A stretch of DNA of 64,000 nt from Siphonodentalium dalli (taxonomy: Eukaryota > Mollusca > Scaphopoda > Gadilida > Siphonodentaliidae), in NCBI GenBank assembly GCA_032622095.1, contig CP136064.1:192169948-192233947 (forward strand). The letters are read 5' to 3'. The notes below the pieces were generated by a model that saw only the letters and a list, made by a program, of their open reading frames with translations, had not been told where the DNA came from and did no database searches. The stretch's first letter is position 1; the number at the start of each line of letters is the position of its first letter. This document shows positions 35,104 to 47,005 of the stretch, one piece after another. The translations under genes and the position numbers were made by a program.

Positions 35104-36424
35104 TATAACGGCCATTACGTGAATTTGCGAACAGGTGTCTGGCGTACTGTTCAGAAACCATCCCTCCCGGTCCCTCTCCGGGGGCTTTAAGTCATTTGAC
35201 GTGGGTGTCGGGTAGGCGAGCAGCCAACTGTCGCGAGCCCAAATTATCCACCCCTCCCACGGACTGATTTTGGAGTTACTGCGACAACAACGAACTGGTA
35301 TATGACGCCCAATTCGCGTTCCAGAAACATATTCGAAATACGAAATTCAATTGTTCTATACGTTCTATAAGTTCTATAGTTAATTTGACGTTATAACGTT
35401 ATAACGACTTTGTTTCTCGCTATAATGACTTAGTTTCTCGTTATAACGAGATGCGTATGTCGTTATAACGAGAAAGTTTCTCGTTACAACGAGATAGTTT
35501 CTCGTTATAACTAGATAGTTTCTCGTTATAACGAGATGAGTAAGTCGTTATAACGAGATCGTTTCTCTTCTAACGACTTAGTTTCTCGTTGTAACGAAAA
35601 TGTTTCTTGTTATAACGACTTAGTTTCTCGTCATAACGACTTAATTTCTCGTTATAACGACTTAGTTTCTCGTTATAACGAGATGTGTATGTCGTTATAA
35701 CGAGAAAGTTTCTCGTTATAACGAGATAGTTTCTCGTTATAACGAGATGAGTAAGTCGTTATAACGAGATAAAAAAAAACATATTTCGGATGTCCTAAAT
35801 CAGCCACCGTACTCCTCTCATAGAGCCAAGACAATAAGCTATTTGATGATTCGTGTTTTGTGTGAAATTATTAATTATTTTACCAGTTCTTGGTACCGAA
35901 AGGGGCAAAAAATAAAATAATATTTTCAACCTCTCAAATGTATTAAAATCCATTGTTTTTTGTTGGCTCTTAATTATTCCTCAGATTTTACATACAATGA
36001 AGATGATGATATGTGAAATTCAAGATTAATCAAGAGATTACTCAATGAATTCCCACCAGCAAGTTTACAATGGATACAGTCATTGCCAAATACTGCTGTG
36101 TGAAATCTGGTTGTGTCATTTCAAAATTCAATTACTCGCTTCAAAAACATGAGAATTAAATCATGTTTTGTGCTGTAATATATGGATTTCTCAACAAAGC
36201 GTTATTGACAGAGAACTCCCCAACCAGGATTCAGTTTTGTTTGTGGAAATTTCTCAACAACAGACCCTGTAAGTGTGCAAAAAGTCAGATTTCAGTTCAG
36301 AATAAAGTATCAAATATTTCCAGGTAAAGTGTTATTTACTACATATAATATACGTATAGTTGTTTTTAGCTTATCGTGGGAAGTTTGTGCCATTTTTTTC
36401 TCTATTTAAAAAATTACCCAAATT

Positions 36425-36570
36425 TGAACCGGAGTCCATGTTGGAGTGCTTTGGTTAAGCCTTAAAGCTGACCGCCATATCTCTTTACACTGTGGCCTAA
36501 TTCCAGTTGATTACTCACTACATCAACATTTGTTTTCATTGGGCTTGAATAGTTGCGACTGTCCAACATT
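36425..36570. repeat. SINE-like dispersed repeat, copy 2
   Basis: Shares TTAAAGCTGACC, CTAATTCCAGTTGATTACTC and TTCATTGGGCTTGAATA with 26885-27090 and 57215-57375. Confidence 0.4.
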
Positions 36571-36604
36571 TCAAATGTATTAATATATGTATTATTCAAT
36601 GTAT

Positions 36605-36835
36605 ACGGTGGCTGATTTGCGACATGCACACAACATATATTATCTCGAGATCTCGACATAATTATCTCGAGATCTCGACATAATATCTCGAGATCTCGAC
36701 TTAATTATCTCGAGATCTCGACATAATATCTCGAGATCTCGACTTAATTATCTCGAGATCTCGACTTAATTATCTCGAGATCTCGACATATTATCTCGAG
36801 ATCTCGACTTAATTATCTCGAGATCTCGACATAAC
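36605..36835. mobile_element. TACGGTGGCTGATTT element with CTCGAGATCTCGA array
   Basis: Starts TACGGTGGCTGATTTGCGAC, like the ends of the 5.2-kb element, and continues into about eight units of ATTATCTCGAGATCTCGACA, a different palindrome. No matching right end: truncated. Confidence 0.7.
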
Positions 36836-36892
36836 ATGCATATTTAAACATCTGATGTAGTGGCAATGTGACAACAACCAAGATGGAACGAG

Positions 36893-36990
36893 AGCAAGTC
36901 GCTCTCTGTCTCTCACTCAAACTGTCTGTCTGTCTCCCATCTCTCGCTCTCTCGCTCTCCACCCTCTCTCTCTCTCTCTGTCTCTATCGT
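36893..36990. repeat. CT-rich microsatellite
   Basis: CTCTCTGTCTCTC-type runs on the plus strand. Confidence 0.85.
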
Positions 36991-38075
36991 GTCTTTATAA
37001 TAATTGCTCAAATTATATATGAATGAAGTTTATGATATGTGGAATTCAAGATTTTTCACCAGATAGATTCAGAGAAATTCTTTGTTGAAATTCTCTTGTC
37101 ATTTATGGCTGGATTTATGAAAAACGTGCGTCTCCCCCTTAAAACGTCACACACTGGCCTCAAATTAAACAGAATAAGTTTGTTTCTTTTCAAACTGCAA
37201 GGCAGCGTTCAGTCTCCTCGCTACGCGGCATGGTCTGACCACTGCCAAAACGTATTCATAATGTATTAGATCTAACATTTATTTTATTTAAGACTGTTGT
37301 GGATTACAATCCATTCTGATTTTATCTATAAACAAAAAATCCCCAAATAATATTGACAGTTCAGTTTCTCAAAGTAAATGCAGATTGTAACCGACAATAG
37401 TCTTAAATAAAAACCGTAAGGTTTCCTTACATTCTGTATACGTGATGTTTATGATTCCCCATTAAGGTGCATGGCAATACACTGTATATTATAAAGATGA
37501 TGTGATAATGCATATCTTCGGGTAAACTGCTATGTTTTGAGGTGAGCTACTCATATGATCACCTATGGAAAGTATGCATGTTTGGTTAAAACAACAATTT
37601 TGAATGTTACATATGCTCTATCTCTAAAATAGTAATACATTAGTGGGAATCCAATGTGTGTGTGTCCTTTTATGCCAATATTCTAAGTTAATGGTTCGGC
37701 AAAATTTATTTATTAGGGCAAATGGTTACCAAGAGGCCACGACAGGCAGTAAATGATTGAGAGCCCATAAAGTAAGTGACTGTATAATTCTATGTCCCAA
37801 AAAAGCTATTAAGCAATTAAGCAACATTATTGTTCATCAAGTCACAAGTTTGGAATCAATATGTTAATATTTTTCAATCTTCTATAATCTAACGTGAAAT
37901 GTGTACAGGTTAGTTTGCACAACAGTTGTTGTCAATAGCCGTTAAGATCAAGGCTTTCCGGTGGATTTATACTGATCTATAGAAGGCCTGTGTGGTTAGG
38001 TGGAGTTACATTTTCTTCTAAGTATAATATGCATTTGTAATAGTTTTTATTCCACATAAACTTAGTCCTCAATAT

Positions 38076-38178
38076 CACAGGTCCCTGGCACAATAGACCC
38101 CAAACACCCAAAGACATATATATAAGACTTATATATATGTCTTTGGGTGTTTGGGGTCTATTGTGCCAGGGACCTGTG
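38076..38178. mobile_element. perfect 103-bp palindromic MITE
   Basis: Two 51-bp arms, fully complementary, around a single base (38127): CACAGGTCCCTGGCACAATA at the outside and CATATATATAAG at the centre. Flanked by perfect 8-bp repeats CTCAATAT (38068-38075, 38179-38186), a hAT-type target duplication. Confidence 0.92.
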
Positions 38179-38308
38179 CTCAATATGTGTGTCTGTCATT
38201 TCCCTTTAGTTGGAAATCCAAATTTCCAAAAAGGAAAGAAACGTAGTGTAGTCCGCAATTAAGTCTAGCATGTCCACATGGCCCAGTAGTAAGATATATT
38301 TTATTTAA

Positions 38309-38751
38309 GCCTTTCAGTGCCAAGTCCGATTTTTGTATCAACCCATATACCATGTGCCAATGCATTCTCTTATATATGCGAGTCGACCATAGGTCGCCTC
38401 GCATATATAAGAGAATGCATTGGCCTAACAATTTTTCATCATATGTTATTATTTTTTACAATTTTTTACAATTTTAATTAATAATTTGTTCTTATATTAA
38501 TTAACTCTTTCAGTGACAGACTTATTTTGTAGGTTTAGTGCCAGGGAATCTTACGTTTTTCATGGCATCAAAATTATTACTATGAATACTTGGTGATAGT
38601 TTTGAGTTATAAAATGCCCCTAAGGTTTTATCCAGTTTGTTTTTAAATTCGCTATAGCATACTTAAGCATACCCAAAACAAATTCAACCCAAAAAGAAAT
38701 AAAAAATAATTTTTTAATTTTTAATTTTAATTTTGGCTGGCACTGAAAGAG
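38309..38751. mobile_element. piggyBac-like MITE pair
   Basis: The inner element 38505-38751 has CTCTTTCAGTG ends and TTAA duplications (38501-38504, 38752-38755). Left of it TTAAGCCTTTCAGTGCCAAG (38305) starts another end, followed by the CATTCTCTTATATATGCGAG hairpin also present at 1011-1234. Either two elements side by side or one long copy. Confidence 0.7.
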
Positions 38752-38934
38752 TTAAGCATTGCTGGTACTGAATCTAGCAGTCAGTATTTTGTGGAACGGC
38801 ACAGCTGCCGTGTGTGGCTTTGTCGCAATTATATGCTGTGTGTTCTCCATGAGGTTGTTTCACCATTATGTGATATTTTCATCACTATGTGATGTCGTTT
38901 TATATATCGTTACATGATGTCGTTTCGTCATTCT

Positions 38935-39215
38935 TATTAGGTCGGTTCATCATTTCATGAGGTGGTTTATCCATTATATGATATGGTTTCTCCTTTATAT
39001 GAGGTCGTTTCTCCATTATACGATGTGGTTTCGACATTATATGATATGATTTCGTCATTATATGATGTGGTTTCGACATTATATGATGTGGTTCGACATT
39101 ATATGATATGGTTTCGAAATTATGATGCGGTTTCGACATTATGATGATTTCGTCATTATACGATGTGGTTCGACATTATATGTGAATACGTCATTATTTA
39201 TATGAGGTCATTATT
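38935..39215. repeat. degenerate 24-bp tandem repeat
   Basis: Units of about 20-25 bp around CATTATATGATGTGGTTTCG; both strands are open for 60-79 codons (repeats of MSKPHHI or YDVVSTL), a by-product of the period. Confidence 0.85.
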
Positions 39216-39315
39216 TGAGGCGGTTTCACCGTGTGTTGGTTCAAAATGTTCTGGTTTTATAACTTGTCAAACAGAATAGGTAGGTAAAAGTTCGTTGCCG
39301 AAGACCGCCATGATA

Positions 39316-39694
39316 GAGACCTTTCGCAAAATCACTATTACGATTACGGATAGGATATATTGTCCCAGTAAGGTGAACACCATCACAACTCACATACGGT
39401 GGTTAATTGGTGAGACATATATGACCCACTATATTCAGTTACACATATAGTTGATGTAAAATGTAATGTGTGTCTCTTTCAGATCCCATTTTCTTGTCCG
39501 TGTGTTATACACCGCACGGATAATGTTTGAGCGGGACCGGTGGCACATCCTTGACACATCTGCACATAATTAAACTGCTTGGGGTATCTCGTCTCACACA
39601 AGGACCCCTCTGCGTAAAAATCGAATATTTGGTCGTGTACTGGTAGGATATTGTCTATATCCGTAATCGTAATCGTGATTTTGCGAAAGGTCTC
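39316..39694. mobile_element. 379-bp TIR element with TA duplication
   Basis: GAGACCTTTCGCAAAATCAC at both ends in inverted orientation, then ATTACGATTACGGATA; flanked by TA. Fits a Tc1/mariner-type nonautonomous element. Noncoding. Confidence 0.75.
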
Positions 39695-39699
39695 TACTT

Positions 39700-41887
39700 A
39701 CTGACGGATAACAGCCCAACTTTCGCGTAAATGGTAACTGAAAATAACTTCCACAACTCCGCATGTTAAACCGATCTCATTTCTACAGTGTTATGATATA
39801 GAGATTTTAAATAGAAAATCTCTCTGCAATCGGTACGAGTAATTGTTTTAGCTACAATGCAACGGTGGGAACTTAGAAGTTTAATTGACCAATCACCTAA
39901 ATGAAGTATCGTGAAGGGCTCTGTGAACTAATTTTCCACAAAATTTGATGGGAGTCAAAATAAAGGATTATGTTCACTTATATTAGTAATCACAGCAACC
40001 TATCATATTGATGCAACAGTTTAAAGTGATGTGAAACACTCTGGTAGGGTGATCAAATAGAAATGGAGATAAATCTTGTAGTTATTTTTACCAATAGTAT
40101 ATCCAAATTGACAACACACCAGTCTTATATATTAATTAAATGCAGTGACTCTCGATGGTGAAATCATTTTCGTTAGTTTATCACCGATAGTTGCGTCCCG
40201 AATCGAGTAATAAATATTTACAATTGAGCGTAGTTCGGACGATGTTTTCTACAGAGTGGTATGGTCCATTTGCTTGAGATTTTCGGCGATGTTAGTTGAA
40301 TACTACATTCCTCCAGTTGACGTATCATTTTCACTCACCTGAACAAGTCCATGATATGTCTTTAAGAGTATAATTCATGGTGGATTATGTTAGAAAAACA
40401 AAATGTGAACTTTATAGAGGATTTTAAATTATTTTTTCTCATAATAGTCCAACAAACACAAAGTTCATATCTTAGAAAAAATATGTGAATGTGTTCTGAA
40501 CACTGTGAAAAATGATGTACTTGAAGAACAAAATATTAATATTTATCAAGCGTTCGTTGAAAATCCCTTAAAGCGAGTATATCTCTTCCTAAAAAGTTGT
40601 ATCTAATTTCCAGGGTACAAAGTAATAAATATGAATCGACGACACATGCCCGAAGACGCTTAATATTGATTTTATTTAGAATGATACATATACATCCTGC
40701 GGAGACGTTCAAGAGAGATACACTATATTGTTAGTATCATTCAGCGAAGAAATTTCGCCGACAACGTTCGTCTACACTTCGAAATAAACGAGTTTGTGGC
40801 TTAGTTGACAAATAATTTACTAAATTTTCAGTTTTGTCTGGGTTTTATTCACAAAGAAGCTATTTGTATAGTTTTGAAATTGGGTTTTATTAAAAAAAAA
40901 CAATTGTTGAAATTGTGGCCCGGAAGAGATATTCAACGTCGGCTCTCTTTGGAAGAGCTGAGTATCTAATGTTGCAGAAATTGACCTTGTGTTGAACATG
41001 TTCGAAAAAGTTCAACCAGGCGAATAACACTATCCCTTCACGACACTATATTATCACATTTGGCAAACCTCGTCAGTCTCCGAAAGGAATTCAGACTCTA
41101 TAATGCCATTTGGAATTTTGTGTTAGGGTAACCAAGACCCCAGATTTATAGGACATATATAGCAATGCTGTCAGAATGGTCAATTTGGTAGGGTACTGTG
41201 TTAAACTGGCCGTATAATACCATTTATATACAAACGTATAGTGAGATGTTTTATTAATAATTAACAATTAATCAAACGAAGTCAACAGCTATGTCAAATA
41301 TACATGTATACGTGCAACTGATCTAGCAATTTAATTTATTTTCGTCCTTTACGCTACATTAAATGCGGTGGTCTGATAGCGGTGAAGGTGGTTGTTCACA
41401 CTGGTGCCTGTCGAAATCAATGAGAAATTCTACAGTATTTCAGTTGTATTTGTATAATTGAAGATTTGGAACCGAAGATTGAAGATGGAGAGAATTTAAA
41501 CCAGACTTGATATATAAACTGATTAGTGCTCGGATGATGATTAGAAGCATGATTTGACTTGCACCATATGCAATGGTAATGGTAACAATGCATAATTTTC
41601 TCAAATAATTTGTAACAGGGAAAAACATGTATAATGTAGAATTCTCGTGATTTTAATCTATTCTCATTACATATTGGATTGCATGTCAAACCTGACTTGA
41701 TCGAAGACTTGATCAAGCGTCTTTTGAAAATGATTATTGCTCTTTTGCGAGTGGAATCATATTAATATAGACTCAATTTAACAGTGTACCTAATGATACT
41801 ATAACACAGAATAAGAAATTAGTTTGTGCGATCTGAAAGTCAAAGATAAGTCACTTTCTCTAATTAATGCTTGGTCACTATCGTTCC
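39700..41887. other. gene-free stretch 3' of the minus-strand gene
   Basis: No exon, TIR element or tandem repeat could be supported. Several TTTATT strings (complement of AATAAA) occur, for example near 41336, but none is compelling as the polyadenylation signal of the gene ending at 41888. Confidence 0.4.
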
Positions 41888-42283
41888 TCAATAGTAGTCT
41901 CCCATTGGCATATAGCCATGTCTGTTGTGTTGATGCGTCACTCCATAGACTGGTTCCTTCTGTAATGGTCCAAACACTGAGTAGACTGGTTTCCTATACT
42001 GTGTTCCCATCATATAATTTGAGAATGGGTAGAGTTTCTCATCAGAGCGCAGCACATTGTACATTGCACGCGCCCTTGTTAGTTCTGTGGTTGGTCGACC
42101 AGTTATTCTGTACCGTTTTGATGTTGGCCAGTCTTTGTTTTCTGGAGTCCATCTATCGACAGCCGATGTTCCCATTTGGAATTGGGCTGGTCTCTGGCAG
42201 GGTTCCCGATTGTCAGCAAACTTGGGTAGTTCTTCCTGTCTCCTGATTGGCTTACCAGAGTCATACCATTTATCCGTCCAATG
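41888..42283 (-). CDS. unnamed W/Y/P-rich protein, exon 3 with stop (minus-strand gene)
   Basis: Terminal exon: acceptor CTTTTCCAG (AG at 42285-42284), 131 codons and TGA at 41890-41888. It encodes HWTDKWYDSGKPIRR at the start, a central DRWTPENKDWPTSKRYR, then PFSNYMMGTQYRKPVYS and a His/Tyr/Met-rich end HGYMPMGDYY. Joined to exons 1 and 2 the product is 184 residues. Repeated aromatic-Pro-basic motifs and lack of any enzyme signature suggest a structural protein; together with the X-box-like site at 52104 I infer a ciliary role, perhaps a microtubule inner protein, but no family was recognised. The reading frame is intact and longer than anything else in the surrounding repeats. Confidence 0.8.
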   Translation of the reverse strand, partial: HWTDKWYDSGKPIRRQEELPKFADNREPCQRPAQFQMGTSAVDRWTPENKDWPTSKRYRITGRPTTELTRARAMYNVLRSDEKLYPFSNYMMGTQYRKPVYSVFGPLQKEPVYGVTHQHNRHGYMPMGDYY

Positions 42284-42930
42284 CTGGAAAAGAGCATACA
42301 ATTTATTCAGCTACGGAATGATTTGGTAAGTAAAGTGGGTATTATACATAACTTCTATAAGAGTCGGTTTAAAGTGATATACTCAGTTAAATTGAATAAA
42401 ATGTATCGATATAAAAATAACCAGATATACAAGGAATCAAAGCTGCTGGTGTCAATTTTATTGAAGAAAAGTGATATCTATCAATTTGAGATATAGGAAT
42501 TAGGTATACATAAAATGTTATAAATCTGCTCACTATACCCTGCACTGCCCGTAAAAAAAAAACCTCCGATCTCATTAAAGAAACTCACAAACTTCCCATA
42601 TACAGATGCGAGAACCAAGTTTCCCTCACTTTTGTGGATCACAAACCCGTGGCTGTCGAGAATCGAACCATGAGTCACCGTCGCTGGATGCGAAGCACCT
42701 TACATTGAATCAACAGGGGCATTTGGGATATGCCGACGTAATACGGTATGCACTTAAATTGAATGATTAACCTAATTTATACACGAAATTGATATATGGG
42801 TCCACTCTTTTGATGAACCCTTGTGTTCGGAATGTAATTAATAATACATAATCACCCCACGAAATAAGGCCTATACATGTAAGTGAATCTTATTTGATAG
42901 AAATACGTATCTATGAACTTATTTTGTTAA

Positions 42931-43320
42931 AGGTACTCAATCCGATAAAACTCCTCTCAATTACTATTTTAATGGCTTCGGGGGTCAAAAATATTTGATT
43001 CGAGTCGAGAAAGCCACACATCAAAGCTCAGATTTATTAGATATCGATTTTAGAAATCTATTATTTTTCATTATCGGGAATACTTTCTGTCCCAGAAGTT
43101 TGCCGAAAACGCCGACCGACATACTCTCGATACTAAATTCCATTGAACAAAATGTTGCTATACAACACATTTTGAGCAATTATATATATACGATAGTTCA
43201 CAGTAGTTAGCATTATTTTTGGATAATTAATCGATTCTGATAATCAAAGTGACCTTTGATAAAATTTTGTTGTTGTTGGAATCTGTTGAGATGAGGACCC
43301 TCTGATCGGATTGAGTACCT
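42931..43320 (+). mobile_element. TTAA element, AGGTACTCAA family, 390-bp copy
   Basis: AGGTACTCAATCCGATAAAA start after TTAA (42927-42930) and GGATTGAGTACCT end; the right TTAA is changed to CCAA. Left half like 16415, right half like the older 45-kb copies. In intron 2 of the minus-strand gene. Confidence 0.8.
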
Positions 43321-44004
43321 CCAAGACTTTTAATAGCCACATATATGCCATTATGCAAGTTACGCGTATATGGTCTTAGTATGGCTATGTATACAAGACT
43401 CTATATAGTGTATAACCATTATTGTGGCTATAAATCTAATATTTCTATAATTGTTCCAGTCTGTATAAAAAATATACCAGATCTCCATTCATGAAAGATC
43501 TATTAAATGACATGTATGTGCACATTTATTCCAGTTTCGAATTTTCGATCCATGGCTTAGAAAATGTTCGGTATGGCGGACAATATAATATTATTTGAAA
43601 AAAATCTACTTTGATTAAAAACAAATGTGTTACCAGGTGAGTCGAAATTATTCAATTCGGTTTTCAGTTTCGATAATTCGAAGCTGAAGATCATAAAGAT
43701 ATCCAAATTAAATACAGGTGGGTTCCTGACTCCAGAGTGTATAATTGGCATTTTCGAGCATATATTATATTCTTATATAACTGATAACTGCTCAAATATA
43801 TGAATTGCAATATCCATGCACATGTAAAATATAGAAGCTATATATGAATGGGCGCTCTTTGTTTACAGTATTTGGATCAAGTAAAAAAGAAACGCGACAT
43901 GGCACAATTGAATAACCAAATTATTCATATACATGTACGTATAGAGCCTAAGTTGGTAGAAGGGATAACATTTTACAGTATTTATATACTCTGAACAAGG
44001 GCTT

Positions 44005-44345
44005 TGCTATGGCATGGTAAAACACGCCCGTGGTAATTCCATCAAAGGGCCAAATTCCATTTCATTCAGTTCAGACTTGCAAAGGTATATATATATTATA
44101 GGAAACGAACATTTAGTGCACATGCCAACAAAAAGGGCCGTAACTCTGGTGAAATTAGGCGGGCGAAACCTGCATTCGAACTTGACCTGTATTTTGTGCC
44201 AGTAAACTCACATACCAATTGTCATTCCATTCAGTTGAGACTATCTGAAGTTATCATCCGGAAACCAAAATCGAGCGAACGGACTGATAGACCAATTTTA
44301 ACATAATTCATCGCGTTTTTTTTAAACAGGCGTATATAAAAGACA
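44005..44345. repeat. dispersed repeat, GGGCGTAT family
   Basis: AACACGCCCGTGGTAATTCC to TTTTTTAAACAGGCGTATAT; matches 56245-56510 through GGAAACC/GAAAT..AGCGAACGGAC and CATACCAATTGTCATTCC. Followed at 44398 by ATAAACGCTCTTTATATTTT, a fragment of the AGGYACG family. Confidence 0.55.
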
Positions 44346-45385
44346 TTCCAGTGACATGGAATTTTCTAATTGTTTCAGTTTATCGATATGCAAAGATGAG
44401 ATAAACGCTCTTTATATTTTACCATACAGAAAAAGAATCACAACAACTAAATTCTTTTTTAAATTTGTTCCATGCATGCTGAAGAAAAGTCGGGAATTTT
44501 TTTCTCTAAATTGTTCGACGTGAGGAGTCTTTTTGTGGCATTTATAAACGTATTTAAATATCGATTTGATTACCGGAAACGGACCAGAATGTAACAAATT
44601 TACCAAGTCTTCTCGGTCCACAACATCAGCTTGGGAATATCGGTTGGGATGATGCTGTTTTCGGACCGAGTCCGTCAAAGCAACGAGATAACTAAGTAAA
44701 CAAAGCCTATTTTCCCAGAGAATTTCAATTTGTCGCGCTATCAGAAAATGCATGTAAACAATACATTAAAGATGCATAACAGAATTACCGCTCCCAAATT
44801 ACTATTTCTTTGATTCGAGTCGAGGATCCCCATCAGAGGGATCAGATATCGATTTTTTTTTATTTCTCGAGATATGTATTTTAGGCGGCCTGGCAAATAT
44901 TCCTCAAACCGACGGTCTCGGACCAAATTGCGGATGAAGATGGTTAACTCTATTATCAAGTGGCTTCGGGTGTTAGATATCTGACAATCTGGCCAAATTT
45001 CGTTGAACAAAATGTTGATAAATAACACGTTTTGGGCAATTTTCTATTATAGTTGACTGTGGTTAGCATTATTTTTGGAGCAATTAATCGATTGTTGTTG
45101 TTGTTGTTGTTGGAATCTGATGATATGGGGACCATCGAATCAGATCGAGTACCTTTCAACGATCGTATCATCACTATACCTTTCAAGGTGGATGATATAT
45201 CATTTTGAAGAAAGATTAATCGCGGGCATGTCCGGTGATTCACATTCCGGGGTTTACGTGAATGCCCGGGCTCCACGTTTACATGTACGTCTTTTGAATG
45301 AACGCCCGTTATAGAAGAGCAACGGTGGGACTCAGTCCAATGGCAGCATCATCCCAACCAATTAATATCCCAAGCTTTTTCTTTG

Positions 45386-45796
45386 GCTTCGGGGGTAAAA
45401 AAAAATATTTGATTCGAGTCGAGAACCCAGCTCAAGAGTGATCAGATATTGATTTTTTTATTTGATTTTTTCGAGATATGTATTTTTGGCGGCCTGGCAA
45501 ATATTCCTCAATCCGACAATCTCGGATCAAATTGCAGATGCAGATGGTTAACTTTAAAATCAAGTGGCTTCGAGTGTTAGATATCTGACAATCAGGTCAA
45601 ATTTCGGTGAACAAAATGTTGATAAATAACGCATTTTGTGCATTTTATATTATAGTTTACTGTGATTAGCATTGTTTTTTGGGCAATTAATCAATTATGA
45701 TAATTGTTCAAAGTGGCATTTCCAAAATTGTTGTTGTTGTTATTTTTGCTGTTGGAATCTGGTAATATGGGGACCATCGAATCAGATTGAGTACCT
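45386..45796 (+). mobile_element. older AGGTACTCAA-family element in second duplication unit
   Basis: GGCTTCGGGGGTAAAA, AAATATTTGATTCGAGTCGA, CTGTGATTAGCATTG and right end AGATTGAGTACCT with TTAA (45797-45800). The matching older copy in the first unit ends at 45154 beside TTCA. Confidence 0.65.
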
Positions 45797-45871
45797 TTAA
45801 ACGATCGTATCATCACTATACCGTTTTCTGTATATCAGGGTAGATGATATATCATTTTGAAGAAAGATTAA

Positions 45872-46340
45872 AGGTACTCAACCCGATAAAACTCCTCTCA
45901 ATTACTATTTCAATGGCTTCGGGGGTCAAAAATATTTGATTCGAGTCGAGGAAGTCACCCATCAAAGCTCAGATTTGTTAGATATCGATTTTAGAAATCT
46001 ATTATTTTTCATTATCGGGAATACTATCTGGCCCAGAACTCAGTCAAAATTGCGTTAAAATTACCACTTGATTTTAGAGTTATTCATCCTTGTCTGTTTG
46101 AATAGATTTGGAGTACACATCCAGAGCAGATTACGGCAGTTATTATTACTCATCTCGAGAACATAACAAATTTGAAAAATCAATATCTAATAACTCTGAG
46201 CTTTGTTTGATGGGTTCCTCGACTCGAATCAAATATTTTTTACCCCCAAAGCCAAAGAAATAGTAATATAGGACCCTCTGATCGGATTGTTGTTGTTGGA
46301 ATCTGTTGAGATGGGGACCCTCTTTACGGATTGAGTACCT
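45872..46340 (+). mobile_element. 469-bp TTAA element, AGGTACTCAA family, copy B
   Basis: Same length as copy A (16415-16883), with only a handful of visible substitutions; flanked by TTAA (45868-45871, 46341-46344). The duplicated unit has the uninterrupted AAAGATTAATCGCG at 45211-45224. Noncoding. Confidence 0.92.
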
Positions 46341-47005
46341 TTAATCGCGAACATGTCCGGTGATCCACATTCAGGGGTTTACGTGAATGCCCGGGCTCCA
46401 CGTTTACATGTAGTAAGTCTTTTGAATGAAAGTCCGTTATCAAGAGCAACAGGATGGGACTCAGTCCAATAACAGCATCATCCCAACCGATATCCCAAGC
46501 TGTTGTGATCGAGAAGACATGGTCTATAGTAACAAAGGTGCATCATAATTTCAAGTTTTAAAACTCGCAGGCATTAGCGCGGGTATGCATGTACACCTGT
46601 GTGTTTATCCATAATAAAATATGCAACCAAATCAAGCTGAACATGATATATGTACTAATGTCGCTTCTAATATATAATTAAGAAAGATGTGGCTCATTTG
46701 AACCTACAAATAAATCTATATAATGGGGGGAGGGGTAAGATAGGACCCTGCAAGCTATACAGTTTAATCTGTGCTCGTTTGTCTGATGCATGCAGTGACC
46801 TAGTAATAAATTGTCATTCATTTTTTTCAGAAATAAGATAGGCGACAAATACACGAATTATCGATATACTGTAAGCTTTATATACTCTGAAAGTTGTTTT
46901 ATATTTCCGACGAATTTAATACAAACACTCGTCATTTGTGGCATCATCGTGAATGGATGGACTAATATGAGGATCCCTGGAAATGACTTTGTCTAAATAA
47001 TATAA

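Larger units (their letters stand above)
30609..35811. mobile_element. 5.2-kb palindromic element, TACGGTGGCTGATTT ends
   Basis: Ends are TACGGTGGCTGATTTAGGAC in inverted orientation, flanked by CTCCTC on both sides (6-bp target duplication). Next inside each end is an array of the palindrome CTCGTTATAACGAG (30640-30840; 35395-35775). Then modules of about 170-340 bp (GGTTTCTGGAAC, CCAGTTCGTTGTT, TCTGTCCGTGGGAGG, CACTTATGACCCCC) are arranged head to head, so left (30609-31990) and right (32230-32979 plus 35104-35811) halves mirror one another. The many ORFs in the modules are mirror images of each other and not convincing genes. Interrupted by a retrotransposon at 32980-35103. Confidence 0.82.
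44790..46510. repeat. tandem segmental duplication, period about 652 bp
   Basis: The first unit (to about 45390) and second unit (to about 46510, less a 473-bp insertion) share an old AGGTACTCAA-family element, AACGATCGTATCATCACTAT, AAGAAAGATTAATCGCG and CATGTCCGGTGATTCACATT in the same order. Confidence 0.8.

Noticed and set aside
41824-42329. Plus-strand ORFs of 140 and 90 codons
   Set aside because: Antisense to terminal exon 3 of the minus-strand gene, which has splice and phase support; the plus frames have none.
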